NCBI GenBank assembly: GCA_025267735.1
Contig: CM046303.1
Location: forward strand, 35,470,380 to 35,534,379
From: Mactra quadrangularis
Taxonomy: Eukaryota > Mollusca > Bivalvia > Venerida > Mactridae
DNA length: 64,000 bases
Reading direction: 5' to 3'
Shown: positions 44,206 through 57,200 of the stretch, one piece after another
Position numbering within the stretch: position 1 is the first letter of the stretch
Layout of the letters: each line of letters opens with the position of its first letter
Notes under the pieces: model-generated
The model's input: the letters and a program-made list of their open reading frames with translations, nothing else
Databases searched by the model: none
Told to the model about the DNA's origin: nothing
Program-made: the position numbers and the translations under genes

Positions 44206-44562
44206 TATACAGTGCCCTCCAAAAGTTCTTGGACAAACAAAATTTTGAGAAAAACGTATTATGCATACCATAAGTTTTTTTTTACAAAAATTGAAGTTTT
44301 TTATGTTCTATCATTATTTCAAAGACGAATCCAGCAGGGGAGGGATCAGGGGGTCCGGACCCCCTGAAATTTTAAAAATGCACTCGTCTATGAGTGTATT
44401 TATTTAATGTAATCATCCATTTTTTAAGTAACAAGAAGCAATTTTAGACATTATGACTACTGATTTAGTTTAGATAATGGTTTCTTTTCCTTTTATCGGT
44501 ACATGTGAATCTGTTTATGCTAAACATGATTTTATCTAAAATCTTTTGGAGGGCCCTGTATA
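44206..44562. mobile_element. Tc1/mariner-type MITE carrying a nested G-rich element
   Basis: The left TIR TATACAGTGCCCTCCAAAAG and right TIR CTTTTGGAGGGCCCTGTATA are nearly exact inverted repeats with TA at both ends, as expected for Tc1/mariner insertions. From about 44323 the interior switches to sequence related to 18651-18942 (AATCCAGCAGGGGAGG, GGTCCGGACCCCC). Confidence 0.75.
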
Positions 44563-47500
44563 TACATTCAAGAAGTTAGATTCAGCAATATTTGATGTCA
44601 GAAATTCAGGAGTTACTGCAAGAACCTGTTGCAAACTGTTACATCTTTGTCACTATGAATACGGTGAGTAGTCATTTCAACAACAATTAACAAAATAAAG
44701 TATTGAGAAAAATAATACTATTAACAAAAATAAAATTGAAAAAAAACCATAAACATTTTCAGCTATCTAAATATACACACATAAACAACAAAACAGTTAA
44801 TTTATACACAGACATTAACATTTAACACCATTTTTAATTTTGCAACGAATTCTTCATTGTAACCTTAATTTGAACGACCACCTTTTGTATAAAGATATAC
44901 TATCACGTTAATTAATCACGTAATTGTAGTAGCACCTTTGGTTTATGATCTTAAAGTAACATTCTAACAATGTTTTTATGTCCTGTTCTGACAGCTTCCA
45001 TTACGTGTCTTAATCTGTCTTTAATATGGTAAATTGGAATAACTTTTCCCATATTCCAAATCACTTCTCATTAACACCTTCTCAACGTTGTAGTATTGGA
45101 TTGCCCACAGGGATATGTCGGCTTGGCCCACTATCCAATTCATTCACTTGACCACAGGGACATGTCGGCCTGACACACATATCCAAGTCATTCCAGTGTT
45201 TGTATCTGTGAGTACCATCTTCAGTCAGGTCTATCTACTAGGTTAAGCACAAACTCTATCATGTCAAATATTACCCTCAAGGTGTCATTAATCAAGTTAC
45301 AACGTCCATCTTAAATTTCAATAACAACGAAAAACAAAACTATTTAACAAATAACAGCGATAACTTTATAAAATACATCAATTGATATTTAAAACAATTT
45401 ATCAAAATTCAAAATAAATGCATTTTGAGCTAAGCACATTAGATTTAGAGACGTGAATAAAAAACTAAGAGAATAAACATTGCGTTAGGTACCACTATAG
45501 ATAAATTATCATCAACAATAAAGAAATTTCTTAAATACAAATCAAAACAATTAATCAGTTGTTTATATAGAAAATAAACTCATACGCCGTCATGGTAACA
45601 CGTCTTTTACTGAAAACTTCTATTCTAAAATTAATGTATTTTTTCTTTGAATAAACAAAAGCCACATCTGGAGAGCGTCATTGTCAGTCATTACGTCATA
45701 TTACTTACGGTAGATAGAAATCTACATTATTTTCCTGCCTTTCTACGGTTGAGGTAACTATTTATCAACACAAATACATAAGCGTCAAATGAACAAAAAT
45801 GAAAAGGAAAAAAACGGCAAAATGTTGGAGGTTTGCACTTAACATCTATAACTATATGAAAGGCCTAGCTACATAGCATGATTTATGCAACACTTGCAGG
45901 TTGTACTTGCTAAATGCTACACTACAATAGTTAAACGATACAAGCGGTATTCGTGCGTACCAAAACTGCCAAATAAATCAGAAAATGTCTAACCAGTCGA
46001 TAGCAGTGATCAGATTAATTACAAAATGGATAAATGAATTGGACATTTTCTCCTTAAAAATGTGAATCTAAGTCTCGTCAGATCGATCTTAACGGCCAAA
46101 AATAAGCCATTGCATGCGGTGACATTTTTTAGGAATAAGACATTAGAGCGTCTTACCACATATGCGTTTATTTACTTATATATATTTTATCATTACTGAA
46201 AAACTTGATGCACCCACATGTCACTGCCTCCCTCCCGTTGATACCGTTCAAGAAACTATAATTACTTTAGTCCTATATGCTTCAGTATATTGAACCAGTA
46301 CTAATAGTTTTGACAGCCGATGTAACTCTACGATACAATATAATATAAATAACCTACAGAGCGTAGAACATAATCTTATATCTACATCTAGTTCAGTAAG
46401 CGTTCCTAACGCACCCAGTTTGTTATTATTATCATAAAGCCCAGATGAGAGTAGAATCCCAATATTATCATACTCTACAGATCGTCTTGTACGCATATCT
46501 ATTGTATTTTTACCTGTGTCGATTATAAGAATCCTGGCACACTGAACATACAAGATTGTCACTTTGCCAGGACACAGATAACAATCGATTTAGCTACATT
46601 GGTGATGAGACAAATTTTCATCATTTTTATTGTTGCCGTTTTTTTATGAATAAGGAAAATCCTACAGAAAGACAATGATAGACACGACACTGAACAAATA
46701 AAAAAAAACATTACAGTTTTCCCTTAACAAAATTAGAAAGTTTTGGAAAAGACAAATATGTACTTAAAGTCAAGTTTAACTCAACCATCTGATCAACAAT
46801 TACATAAACAGATAGTAGCATTGACATTTCACAACTTAGAAATACAAAATGTTAACAGTGAGATCGAGAATTAGAATTTATTATACCTAATTTAAAAAAA
46901 ACCTTATTTTAAATTACTGTCTGATTTTTTTCTAATATTGATACAGAAACATATATAAAAATTAACAATAAATGGTTTTCAGCTGAAACATGAAAATGAA
47001 ATACAGAAGAAGTTAGTAGTATGAAGGTGAACGAATTAGGGGACACACAAAAACAAATGAGGATCAAAATAATACTGCAACAAAACATTCAACAAAGAAC
47101 ACCATTCTGAAACAAAATAAAACAAAATAACATACAGTATCATTTCATAGGCCAAACATAAGGCTACATAGAGCAGTTTCAGCTGTAACTTAACACAAAA
47201 ATCGCTGCATATGATAATAATAAAGCCATGGACAAATACGAAATATCATAGTTATTTAGCACGTGATTTTGTTCCAATTGTGTAAAGACCTAAAAGGCAT
47301 AACAACTACAATTTAATATAAACGCGCTTATTTTTTTATTAGGCCGAGCAGTCTCTGTTTCAACTCGGCATCACAGATAAGCTTTTTGAACACGGACAAG
47401 TACAGACGATTTTTGGTTAGCAGACGAACAAGGAAACGAACTTGGTAAGTTACGTAAACATGGACAACTTTTAGAGTTTGATTATGAACATAGGTCAATT

Positions 47501-48038
47501 TTCTTCCTTTCCACGTGAAACAAATGCCCAAACTGTCAAACTATCCACACATTCATTCATAAAAACAAAGTTCGTCTGCTGACTGATCGAAGTTTTGACT
47601 CCGTTGGAATACTGGGTGTCTGTAACTAAGTGAAGAAAAAACAATCTCCAATTTTCATTCATTTACCTGTTAGAAAAAACAAAGAAAAACAAAATGAAAA
47701 TCTAGTCAGCATGTCAAAAAGGAAATTAGCATTCATATACGAGTATATATATTATTATAATGCACAGCAAATATCCCCAAAACTCATTGTCATAATCAAT
47801 CGGCATGCATAAAATAAAAAAGTGCGAATACTTTTAAAGAAACTTAATAAATGTATTAAGATTTTAATTTAAAAGTGAAGGAATTAAAATCCACTCGTGA
47901 TTTATTTAAGTTTAAAATCAAAACAAATTCATTTATTAAACAATGTTACGGGTAATAAAGGAATGTATTTTATGAACGAAAATGAAATGTTTATGAAGTG
48001 AATCCCACTTTTAAATAAATAGAAACTCATTTATAATT

Positions 48039-48164
48039 CTATACATTCCTACTATCCGCAGCAGACGATTGTTTAGGAGGAGGTGGTGAAGGAGGAGGAT
48101 AAAGGAACGGTGCTTTAGGCGGTGGATAAAAACACGCTGACACCACATTACCACTACATTCCAT
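48039..48164 (-). CDS. proline-rich micro-ORF, possible alternative last exon (weak)
   Basis: A 41-residue minus-strand frame with ACFYPPPKAPFLYPPPSPPP then KQSSAADSRNV and TAG. A CTTACAG acceptor-like sequence ends about 12 bases upstream of the ATG, and another (GTGTCAG) lies inside. PPPxY-like proline stretches are common in proteins that bind WW or SH3 domains. It lies 330 bp downstream of the stop of the large PDZ-gene exon, so it could be an alternative terminus or only 3'UTR sequence. Confidence 0.2.
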   Translation of the reverse strand: MECSGNVVSACFYPPPKAPFLYPPPSPPPPKQSSAADSRNV

Positions 48165-48496
48165 GGCATGTTAGCTGTAAGGCACGAATATCACACTGCA
48201 CACCAACATATCATAATTATATCCATATGTCTATTCGTTTATCTAGTTCAAATCTATATTTCATCCAATATCGGCAAACTCAGTTAATGTATTATCAATA
48301 TTGTCCACTCCATTTTCCAACTCTGTTAAGTGTTCCCATATTTTGTATATGTTCCACAGTTCAAGATAAAAGATGTCTCATTCAAACTCCATTTTATCAC
48401 AAGCATTTACGAATGATTAAATGTTTTCTACGTATACACAATGATAAATTGGTCATTGAAATAGATTATAAATAAGGGTTCTGTATGGAATATTGT

Positions 48497-51203
48497 TTAC
48501 TTTTGCTTAAATCTAGCTAACCTAGCCGCTACTCCTCCTTGGCTATCATTAATTCTAACTTTTGTAGGTTTAGCATTCTTTTCATTTTGTCTTTGTTCGA
48601 GCAGTTTTTGTCCCATTGGTTTATTTTTCTTACTATCACTTTCACTTCCACTACTTTTTGATTCTTCAGTAATTTTGGCTGCGGTAGTTTTTTCTGCTTT
48701 TCTAGTTTTGGTGTCAGCTTTAGCATCCTGTGATATCGTGACTGTCGCAACTTCAGCTTCTGTGCTTTGTGGCTCATCCGTTGAGATCGTTACATCACTA
48801 GAAATACTTAAACTTACCTCGGCATCCGCAGAATTATCTCCAGTTTCTGGGCTCAAAGTAATTGTTGTCTCTTCCGCTGTGGCATCGGTCGAAAAGGTGA
48901 CATCACTTGAGACGTTTAGACTAACTTCAGCGTCACTAGTGACCTCAATGACAGCGCTACTATCTGAAATGGTGAAGGTTTCTTCAGCTTCTGCTGAAGT
49001 ATCTAAAGAAAATGATACACTCTCAGATGACTCTTCTACGGTCTCTGCCTCAGGTTCGGTGCTTATTTGGAAATTTACTGTGTCGTCGACCAATTCAACA
49101 TTGGCATCGGTATCGATGGTGATCGACTCCGCAACAGTTGCATCTTCAGACTGAACACTTACGGCAACTTCTACACTTTCAGTAGATGCTGATTCTGCTG
49201 GGGCACTTGCAATTACGACAGTTTCAGCAGCAACTTCCTCTGACTCTTGAGAAGTTGTCACTTCAACTGTTTCAGAGACAGCTTGTGACTCACTTGTTGA
49301 GGAAGCAGGTACTTCAATAGTTTCACTGACAGCGGCAGATTTGTCTTGAGCAGGAGCAGGAGCTTGTTCAATTTCAGTTGTCTTCACTTCCTCTGTAACC
49401 TTAGCTTCAATTCTAGTTTCGGTTGTTGCAGACTGCGACTGATCAACTTGTACAGTTTCTTGTGAAGAGACTTGAGTGTCAGCTACAACTGTTGTCACTG
49501 TTACTTGCTCTGATTTAGAAGATTCTTCAGCAGGCATTTGGGCAACCACGGCCTCTGATTTCTCAGCAGGTGCAGTTTCTACTACGGCTTGTACAGAAGG
49601 TTCAGACTGCTTTGTTTCGACAACAACCGCAGGTTCAGCGACAACCTCTTGTGTCTGTTGTACTACAGGCTCTGCAGGCTTTGGTGGTTCTGGTTCTTTT
49701 ACTTGTTCGACAGGATGTTGAGTTTCTTGTGCAACAGGTTCTGGCTGTTTCACTTCTGTAGATACGGTTACTTGTTCGGACTGTGTTTGCTGTTTGTCAT
49801 CTTGTACAGCTGTTACTGTTTGTTGTGTTACTGTGGTTGATTGTTCTGTAACTGATGATGATTGTTCTGCTACTTGTGCCACGGCTTCTTGTGGTGCTGG
49901 TGCCTTTACTACTGGTGACGATTGTACCACTTCTTGAGTCACAGTTACCTGTTGTGTGGTGGTGGTTTGTGTCACAGTTTGTGCTGCAGGAGCTGTTACT
50001 ATCGGTGTAGGTTCAGCTGTAACAACCTTTGATATACAAGATCCATCAGTATTGTCAACTTGTACTGTTACAGGTTGCTGTGCTTGTTGAGTCTCGGTTG
50101 TAACAGTTACAGTGCTCGAGCTTTGTTGTGTTGTTTGAGTCGTCGGTCGTGTGCGTTGGCGTACTCGTCTGGCTGGAGCTGCACTCTGATGTTGAGTTTG
50201 TACCACAATACCTTGGACCTGTTGCGTCTGTTGAACTGGCTGAGTTTGTGAAACTGAATTAACGCTCATTTGGTTGACGTTTGCATCGGCGACAGGTGAA
50301 ACAATTTTCAAGTCTAAATCTGCGGCCACAGATGAAACCGTTTGTGTAGCAGGTATAAAGTCATTAGCTTTCTGTGGAGATACTACAGCCTTCTGGCGAC
50401 CTTCGGAGTGCATGTGACCATACTGCTGTTCGAAATTATAATTTACTAATTTAAGTGGTCTACTTCCAGACCTTTGGTCTTGCATGGGTTGTGCCGGTTG
50501 AGCATACAGTGGCTGTGGAACATGATGCACTGGTTGAACTTGTCGAGACTGTGGTTCTTGCTGAGCTACCGGTGTTGTTTGAGCCACAACTGGAGCTTGA
50601 GCCACAGGAACTGGCTGTAGACCTGGGATGTCATCTTGATAGTATTCCTGGTAGTGCTTATGAGCTTGTTGTAAATATATTTGTTGACCTGCTGCTGGTG
50701 ACAACACAGATGAATTAGCCATATCTACTTGTGGTCGGCCCTGAGGTGATCCTCCGGCTACTCTACCTTCGTATACTTTGCATGCAGCATGAGATGAATC
50801 AGGTCTTTCACGTCGTCTTCTTTGTTGAGGTTCACCTGATGCATCTGGGGCATCTGGACTTATGTTAGATTCTTGTTGTATCAAATAATGCTCGGAATAT
50901 CTATATGGAGATTGTCCATCAGCTGTAAAATTACGTGGGTTTATTTCTGATAGTTCCTCAAGCCTCCTCCTTCCCTCACTGTAAGCTTTGCGAACTATGC
51001 CCTCCCCAGGGGTGCTCCCTGTGGGTAGCACAATACCTTCTTCGTCGGCCTCAGAGTAACTCAGTGACTCTTGTAATATTTTAAATGATCTTGATTGTAC
51101 ATTAGGATTCGTGTAGCCCCTAAATTTTGTTGACTCTTCATATGCATCTGTATTGCTACGTACATTAGAACCGTCTGGGTGATCTATCACAGCTGACGCG
51201 CTC
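48497..51203 (-). CDS. giant terminal exon of the PDZ gene, low-complexity chain
   Basis: 901 codons after the split Arg. In order (exon-local residues): SASAVIDHPDG at 1-11; the PDLIM-type NPNVQSRSFKILQ at 32-44; a basic/Arg-rich part with RRRRERPDSSH near 130; a Gln/Pro-rich part to about 290; a long Gln/Val/Thr/Glu region with many TQ and QT pairs; an acidic Val/Ser/Thr section. In that last section the pattern AEVSLxxSSDVTxSTD occurs twice. It ends with a Lys-rich tail, GGVAARLARFKQK and TAA. The acceptor is CTTTTCAG at 51204. The frame stays open far longer than chance in AT-rich DNA, and codon use differs clearly from its flanks. No LIM zinc-finger Cys/His pattern is present. Upstream in-frame ATGs at 51253 and 51235 lie in intron. 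Confidence 0.9.
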
Positions 51204-54200
51204 CTGAAAAGTACCAATAAAGTATATACGTTTTCCATGACACATTTAAACATTAAAATGTACTTATAATGCTTTGGTTACTACGCTATGTTTAACATAT
51301 TTAATATATAAAATTATATTTGAATTGTATTTATGTCTCAGGTCATTTTTCACAAGCTGTTCCATCGTACATCTACTTTGGCAGCCATTCTGGTTGACGC
51401 ATTTAAAGGATATTTTATATGAACTTACTGTAGTTAAAGAATTTTCATTTTCTTATACTATTTACTTAATTCCATGCGTTAAAGATAAAACACCACGAAG
51501 AATCTTCTGAAAAGTTTTTCGTGAAATATCTTTATACATTATAAAACTAAAATAAATAAAACAACTATTAGTGATGAAAATAAAATGGATTCTGCTTAAA
51601 CAATATTAAGTCATAATGTTTTAGTGTACAAAATTTTAGTTGATTAAATTATAATTATGTAGATAATTTTTTTCAGATACAAAGTTCAATACTATCGGTT
51701 GAACAATAAATTCTGGGGGTAATATAAAAGAGTTGGCATTCTAAAATTTTAGTCGGCATCAACCTTTGCCTACCAAGATGACTACCAAAAGGTATTTACC
51801 AGATTATTTGTCAACTATTACATCTTATAGAAACTAAGGGTCACATCATTGGATGTGATTTCGTACATTACGTCACGATGAAGTTTAGATATACACTTAC
51901 AAATAAGGTTGTATTGTTATTTCTGTGATATCTAGTTTTATATAAGATATGTAGTCACAATTAAACTGCTGGAGCAATGAAGAACTAAACAGATGACGCA
52001 CTAAAGAAGCTATCATAGCTAGCAACTAACAACATATGACAGATATAACCACTTTAGTAATATCAGGGTGCGTTTGTCAAAAATGTCGAGGCAAAACCCT
52101 GTGCCCTAGTGAAACACGGAGACATTCGCTGATTTCAGTACCAGCTGACAGTAGTTGCAGTAAATAATAGTAATAGGAATAATAGTGCATATCGATCAAC
52201 TTGTAGCAACGCCATTTTGCAAAGACGGTTTGTACGATGATGACCGTACCAACCGCCTGCTTTTGCGTTTTTATAACTCTTTTGCTGACAGATAAAAGAG
52301 TTGGACTACAGTTTCAACCCTTTTATTATCATAACATGCATGTTTGGTGTTTCGTAGTAACTAAATATCACAATACAAATGAATATGTAAGATTAACATA
52401 ATTATTAAAGTCAAGAAATAGATGTATAATTATGTAGTTTGTGTAAAACATAGACCCCTAAAACTGTTATTATCTTTAAAACTACAGCATCGATTTTGTT
52501 TAGATTTTGTTCACAGTCTTTTTTCCAACTTTTCCTTTTTGTTATTAGGACTTTAAGAAATTTAACGAATAAATAAGAAACATTTCCTTTAGCAAAATGT
52601 TATCATTTTGTATAAAAAAATCCGGCGGGAGGATAAAAGCTGTTCTGATAATAACATTGTCTTACTTACATTGTATACAACACAAATTTTGCTAACTAAA
52701 AAAACACACTCTGTTTTGCTTCAAAATTTCATTGCATGTCTATGGAACGTATGGTATGTAATTGAAGAAAATTGAGATATTTCATGTTTTTAGTGGTCCA
52801 GGTTTAACGCAAACTACCTATAAAAGTATTTTAGAAAGATAGTAAGATATTATATAAATCATCACAATATAAACACAGACCTAATCAATGGCCATGGCAT
52901 AACCATTGAATGTTTTCTGACATATAACAAGAAACACATTTATGTCGAAGTCAGTCCATATGATTACTATATAACATGAAAGTATATATATGTAGCATTC
53001 TACAGTATCTATATTCTATATATATTGAACTAAGTTATTCTTTACTGATGTTAGTTACTGAACATATTACCTGTCGGTATATTGGCACTATTTTTATCAC
53101 CGAATGTTTTATATTAATATATATGTGGTAGGAGATATATAATTATTTGTACCTAGGTACATAGTCGGTATAGTCATTATGTTAACAATACTCAAAGTTA
53201 TCTAAGAGAACATATTTAATGCATTGGTATGAACGAGATGTGAACGCAATGTGGTTGCTATCTTATGCATCAAAACACTATCTGAGACTTCTACAGATTT
53301 CATGTTATTCCTATGTCACTATAGGCCTACATAGTAATATTTATGATACTTCGAGAGGTTTTACTTCGGAGGTCGTGAAATCACTTCCAATGTCAAATAT
53401 TCATGCATATGCAATGCAAAATGAATAGAAGCGTTGTGACTAATTCAGATATACCAACTTCAAATTTAACTTCAATAAATATTTCTGTAATCAGATACAT
53501 TGTATTTCATTCCAGCCCCTCAATTTCTAAGCACCATTTTGCAATAAGAGAAATGATCTCTTTTTTCAAATATTTCATTCAAACCACTTAATTTTTAACC
53601 TTCATCTTACAACATGAGAAATGAACTTGTCACTGGTCCAAGTTCACTATCATTTGATTATACTAGCTATGGTATTCTCAAATAACGTTATACTATCTTT
53701 TAAACTCCCCATCTATCTGAAGAGTTGATACTTTTACTAGCATTCATTCAATAAAGGAACCCGGATCGGTAGCGCAGTTTGGAGCACCAAGATTTCGAAT
53801 ATAATGTCCCGAAGGGGGTACGGGTTCAAATCCCACCTGGAAAGGTTATACCTTTCCATGAAAATTTGACAATAATGTGTAAGGGTAGGTGAGTACTGGT
53901 TATAGACAAGGGTCCAGGAAATCTAGGATAGGTGCCCCGGACTCCGTTATATAACCCAGTATAATATAGACATCATTCAATGAAGGGAAATAACCATTGG
54001 GGGAGCTTGAGTATCTTTATCAGAAACACCATTTTTCTGAACATAGTGATTTCTTAGTGTTGAATGACGTTATGTCACTCATTACACGATGTAACAATGT
54101 TTGATATATAGTTTAATGTCTTATCACAGACATCACTCAACATCAAAATTAATCTTTGTTAGTTTATCTTACTGGGAATTGTTTCTCACGATTTCCTTGT

Positions 54201-57200
54201 TTAACAAACTAGATGAATGCTAACAACGTTTTGAAAAGTTTGTTAAAATATAGAGCAAAAATCATTAGATCTACTATAGAAATGAAACACTCTATCTCTA
54301 AACGAATGAGTGTACGTTAGACAGCGAGAAAGGTGAGAGAGTCGTTATATAGGTAAATTGGTTATCATTAAAAATATTTTTGTTTTCATCTGAAACAATT
54401 AAAAAAGTTAGACATGAAGTCTAACATTAATCAAAAGGTGAGAGAATTCCAGAACAGTGTCTTAATGGTTACATAGTACATGTATTATGATTTTACTGCA
54501 CCTCTTAGAACATTTACCCAGCCAGCATGACCATATCGGGCCGATATACAATTAATGTCGGCATGTCGGCAAAATGTGCCGACTTGGGGCCGACATCGGA
54601 CCGCTGCAGTGCCGACATACTCAATATTTTGAAAAATTATAAATGCAATTGAATTGCTTACTTAATTATGTTAATAAATAGTCCTGTGTATGATTTTAAT
54701 TACTAGAAGCACACTAACCCCATTTCATGTTACATCAAAAAAGCATATCGGGTCTGCGTCGGGCCTACATGATCAATTAATGTAACTATTTTGTATATCG
54801 GATTGACATCGGTACGATAGTGCGTTTTCTGCTACACCTCCATTTATTGTTAAATCGTTAAAATATTATGAAATAAATTAATTCTAATGAAACACCTTTG
54901 TTATCTACTTATTATATTTACGTACTGTCATACCAGCAAAATGTGCCTATTTTGGGACCGACATCGGACCGCTGCAGTGCCGACATACTTAATATTTTGA
55001 AAAATGCTAACTGCAATTGTATTGTTCACTTAATTATGTTAATAAATAGTCCTGTGTATGATTTCAATTTCTAGAACCACACAAACCCTATTTCATGTAA
55101 CGTCAAAAAACGTATATCGGGTCTGCGTCGGGCCTACATGGTAATGAACGCAACTATTTTGTATATCGGATTGACAACGGTACGATATTGCGTTTTCTTG
55201 ATTACCATGCAGCAAATAATTGTACATTTTGGTATGAATTTAAAAATAATTTTAGCTGTGTTTTGAAATGAAATGTTTGAAATTGAAATCAATATTTTTT
55301 AAGTACATAAAAACCACTCTTATATAATAATATTATTTTAAATGAAGAACTGGCAAATATTCACTGCATTCCTTCTTTCAACCAAAAAAAACTAAAAGTC
55401 AAAGGAAGGTGATGAAGGTGAAGTTTATTTTCTTTTAAAAGTAGATCTAATGATGATTTAACAAATGTGTAAACACTGTTAATTACTTCATTTTAACCAT
55501 TTGAGCGATTGAAAAATACAAAATTTATCTGTTTGTCTTATTTAAAAGTAAAATTATGGTTGAAAATATTTGTAACATAATTTCGCGACATGCTTTAACA
55601 AGGCCGTATTTATCATTTGCTCTTTATAGTTAGAATATACTAAATATTCGCTTTTATAATCTTTTTTGTAACAAATCCGTTTGTTTTTTGCATACTGGCT
55701 GTTTATTTTCACTCCACGGTTTATTAATGTACATGTACACCGCTATTGTTTTGATGTTAGCCCAATGTAGGCAAGAAATATCGGGCCGATATTGTTTAGA
55801 CATTGGCCCGATATTGTACTACCGATGTCGGGTCGACATCATTCCTATATGCAGCCGAGGTTAAATCCGACGTTGGGCCGTCATAGAAAACCATAAAGTT
55901 TTACTGTCGAACTGATATAGAATAATTTCTACTGTTTATTGACATCACACCGCTATTGTTTTGATGTCGGCCCGATGTAGGCAAGAAATATCGGACCGAT
56001 ATTGTGTAGTCATCGGCCCGATATTGTATAACCGATGTCGGGTCGACATCATTCCTATTTGCAGCCGATGTAAAATCCGACGTTGGGCCGTCATAGAAAA
56101 CCATATAGGTTTACTGTCGGACCGATATAGAATAACTTCTACTGTTGACTGACATCTCACCGCTATTGTTTTGATGTCGGCCCGATGTAGGCAAGAAATA
56201 TCGGGCCGATATTGTGTGGACATCGGCCCGATATTGTACTACCGATGTCGGGTCGACATCATTCCTATTTGCAGCCGAGATTAAATCCGACGTCGGGCCG
56301 TCATAGAAAACCATATAGGTTTGATGTCGGGCCGATATAGAATGTTGGCTGGGTATTAACAAGAAAAATGGCAAATAACTGGATATATCCCACAGCAATG
56401 ATGCATAAGGAGGACTTACACAAGTACAGGAATGATAAGGACAGTGGATTTCTACTCTTGAAATCGTCCAAAAAGTGGAGTCAAACCCATGAATCTATTT
56501 GGTGAAATGTAAATATGTTAATAAAATGAACAGTTGTTTTAATAACGCAAGCACTTTGATAATTATATTGTCCTGTTAAGGTATAGATACACGACAGCCA
56601 TGTTTAAACAGACATGTAATTAAAACTAATTGTTCCAAATCATCCTCACATAAAACAAATGTTATTTTCGATGGTTTTAATCAATAGCCTCACAAATGTC
56701 TAAAAATCTAGTCTAATATTTCTACACCTGGGAGCAACTCAAAAACAGATAATTTTTACATAGCCTGAACTGGAGATTAATTTATATCCAAATTACAGGT
56801 ATTGTAAAGAACGCGAAGAAAAAAACTTAGCTAACATAAATTACTCCAAAAAAAATAAACAAAGCTTATCCCGACATGCGTGTGTAAATGTTTGTATATA
56901 ACATACGATAAATTATGAACACATTTTCCAGACATGGAAAATTGAGATGAAAGTATCAACAGTTAGTTGCTTGAAATCTTCCATCGGTTCGATTTAAAAC
57001 ACTAACATGTACATTATTGCATTATCTCAACATGAGAAATTCGAACGAGATGTTACAAAGTGCCTTATACTTCATATATTATATTATAAGTAAATGAACA
57101 ACTTGCAAAATTTGGCTGAATAGATTAACATTGAAGCTTTTAAAGGTCAGTGTCCGCTTATGAAAACTGACCGAAGTTGAAGTGGAACACAATAATCAGA

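Larger units (their letters stand above)
39600..48038. other. long AT-rich region without recognised genes
   Basis: No coding exon with family similarity was found on either strand. It holds two small TIR elements (43282-43389 and 44206-44562) and a CA/TA-rich run at about 44100-44165. It also has a partial repeat of CACAGGGAYATGTCGGC at about 45108 and 45155. Part may be the 3' untranslated region of the minus-strand PDZ gene, which ends at 48497. Confidence 0.45.

Noticed and set aside
38342..48475. LIM-domain exons of the PDZ gene
   Set aside because: I looked for CxxC...HxxC patterns on the minus strand; Cys-containing frames such as 41393-41596 lack the spacing.
48675..49154. Plus-strand open frame of 159 codons, and others between 49476 and 50718
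   Set aside because: They are shadows of the large minus-strand exon, whose low-complexity codons avoid stops on the opposite strand.
55901..56398. Open frames of 60-95 codons on both strands
   Set aside because: They follow the 210-bp tandem repeat and have no protein similarity.
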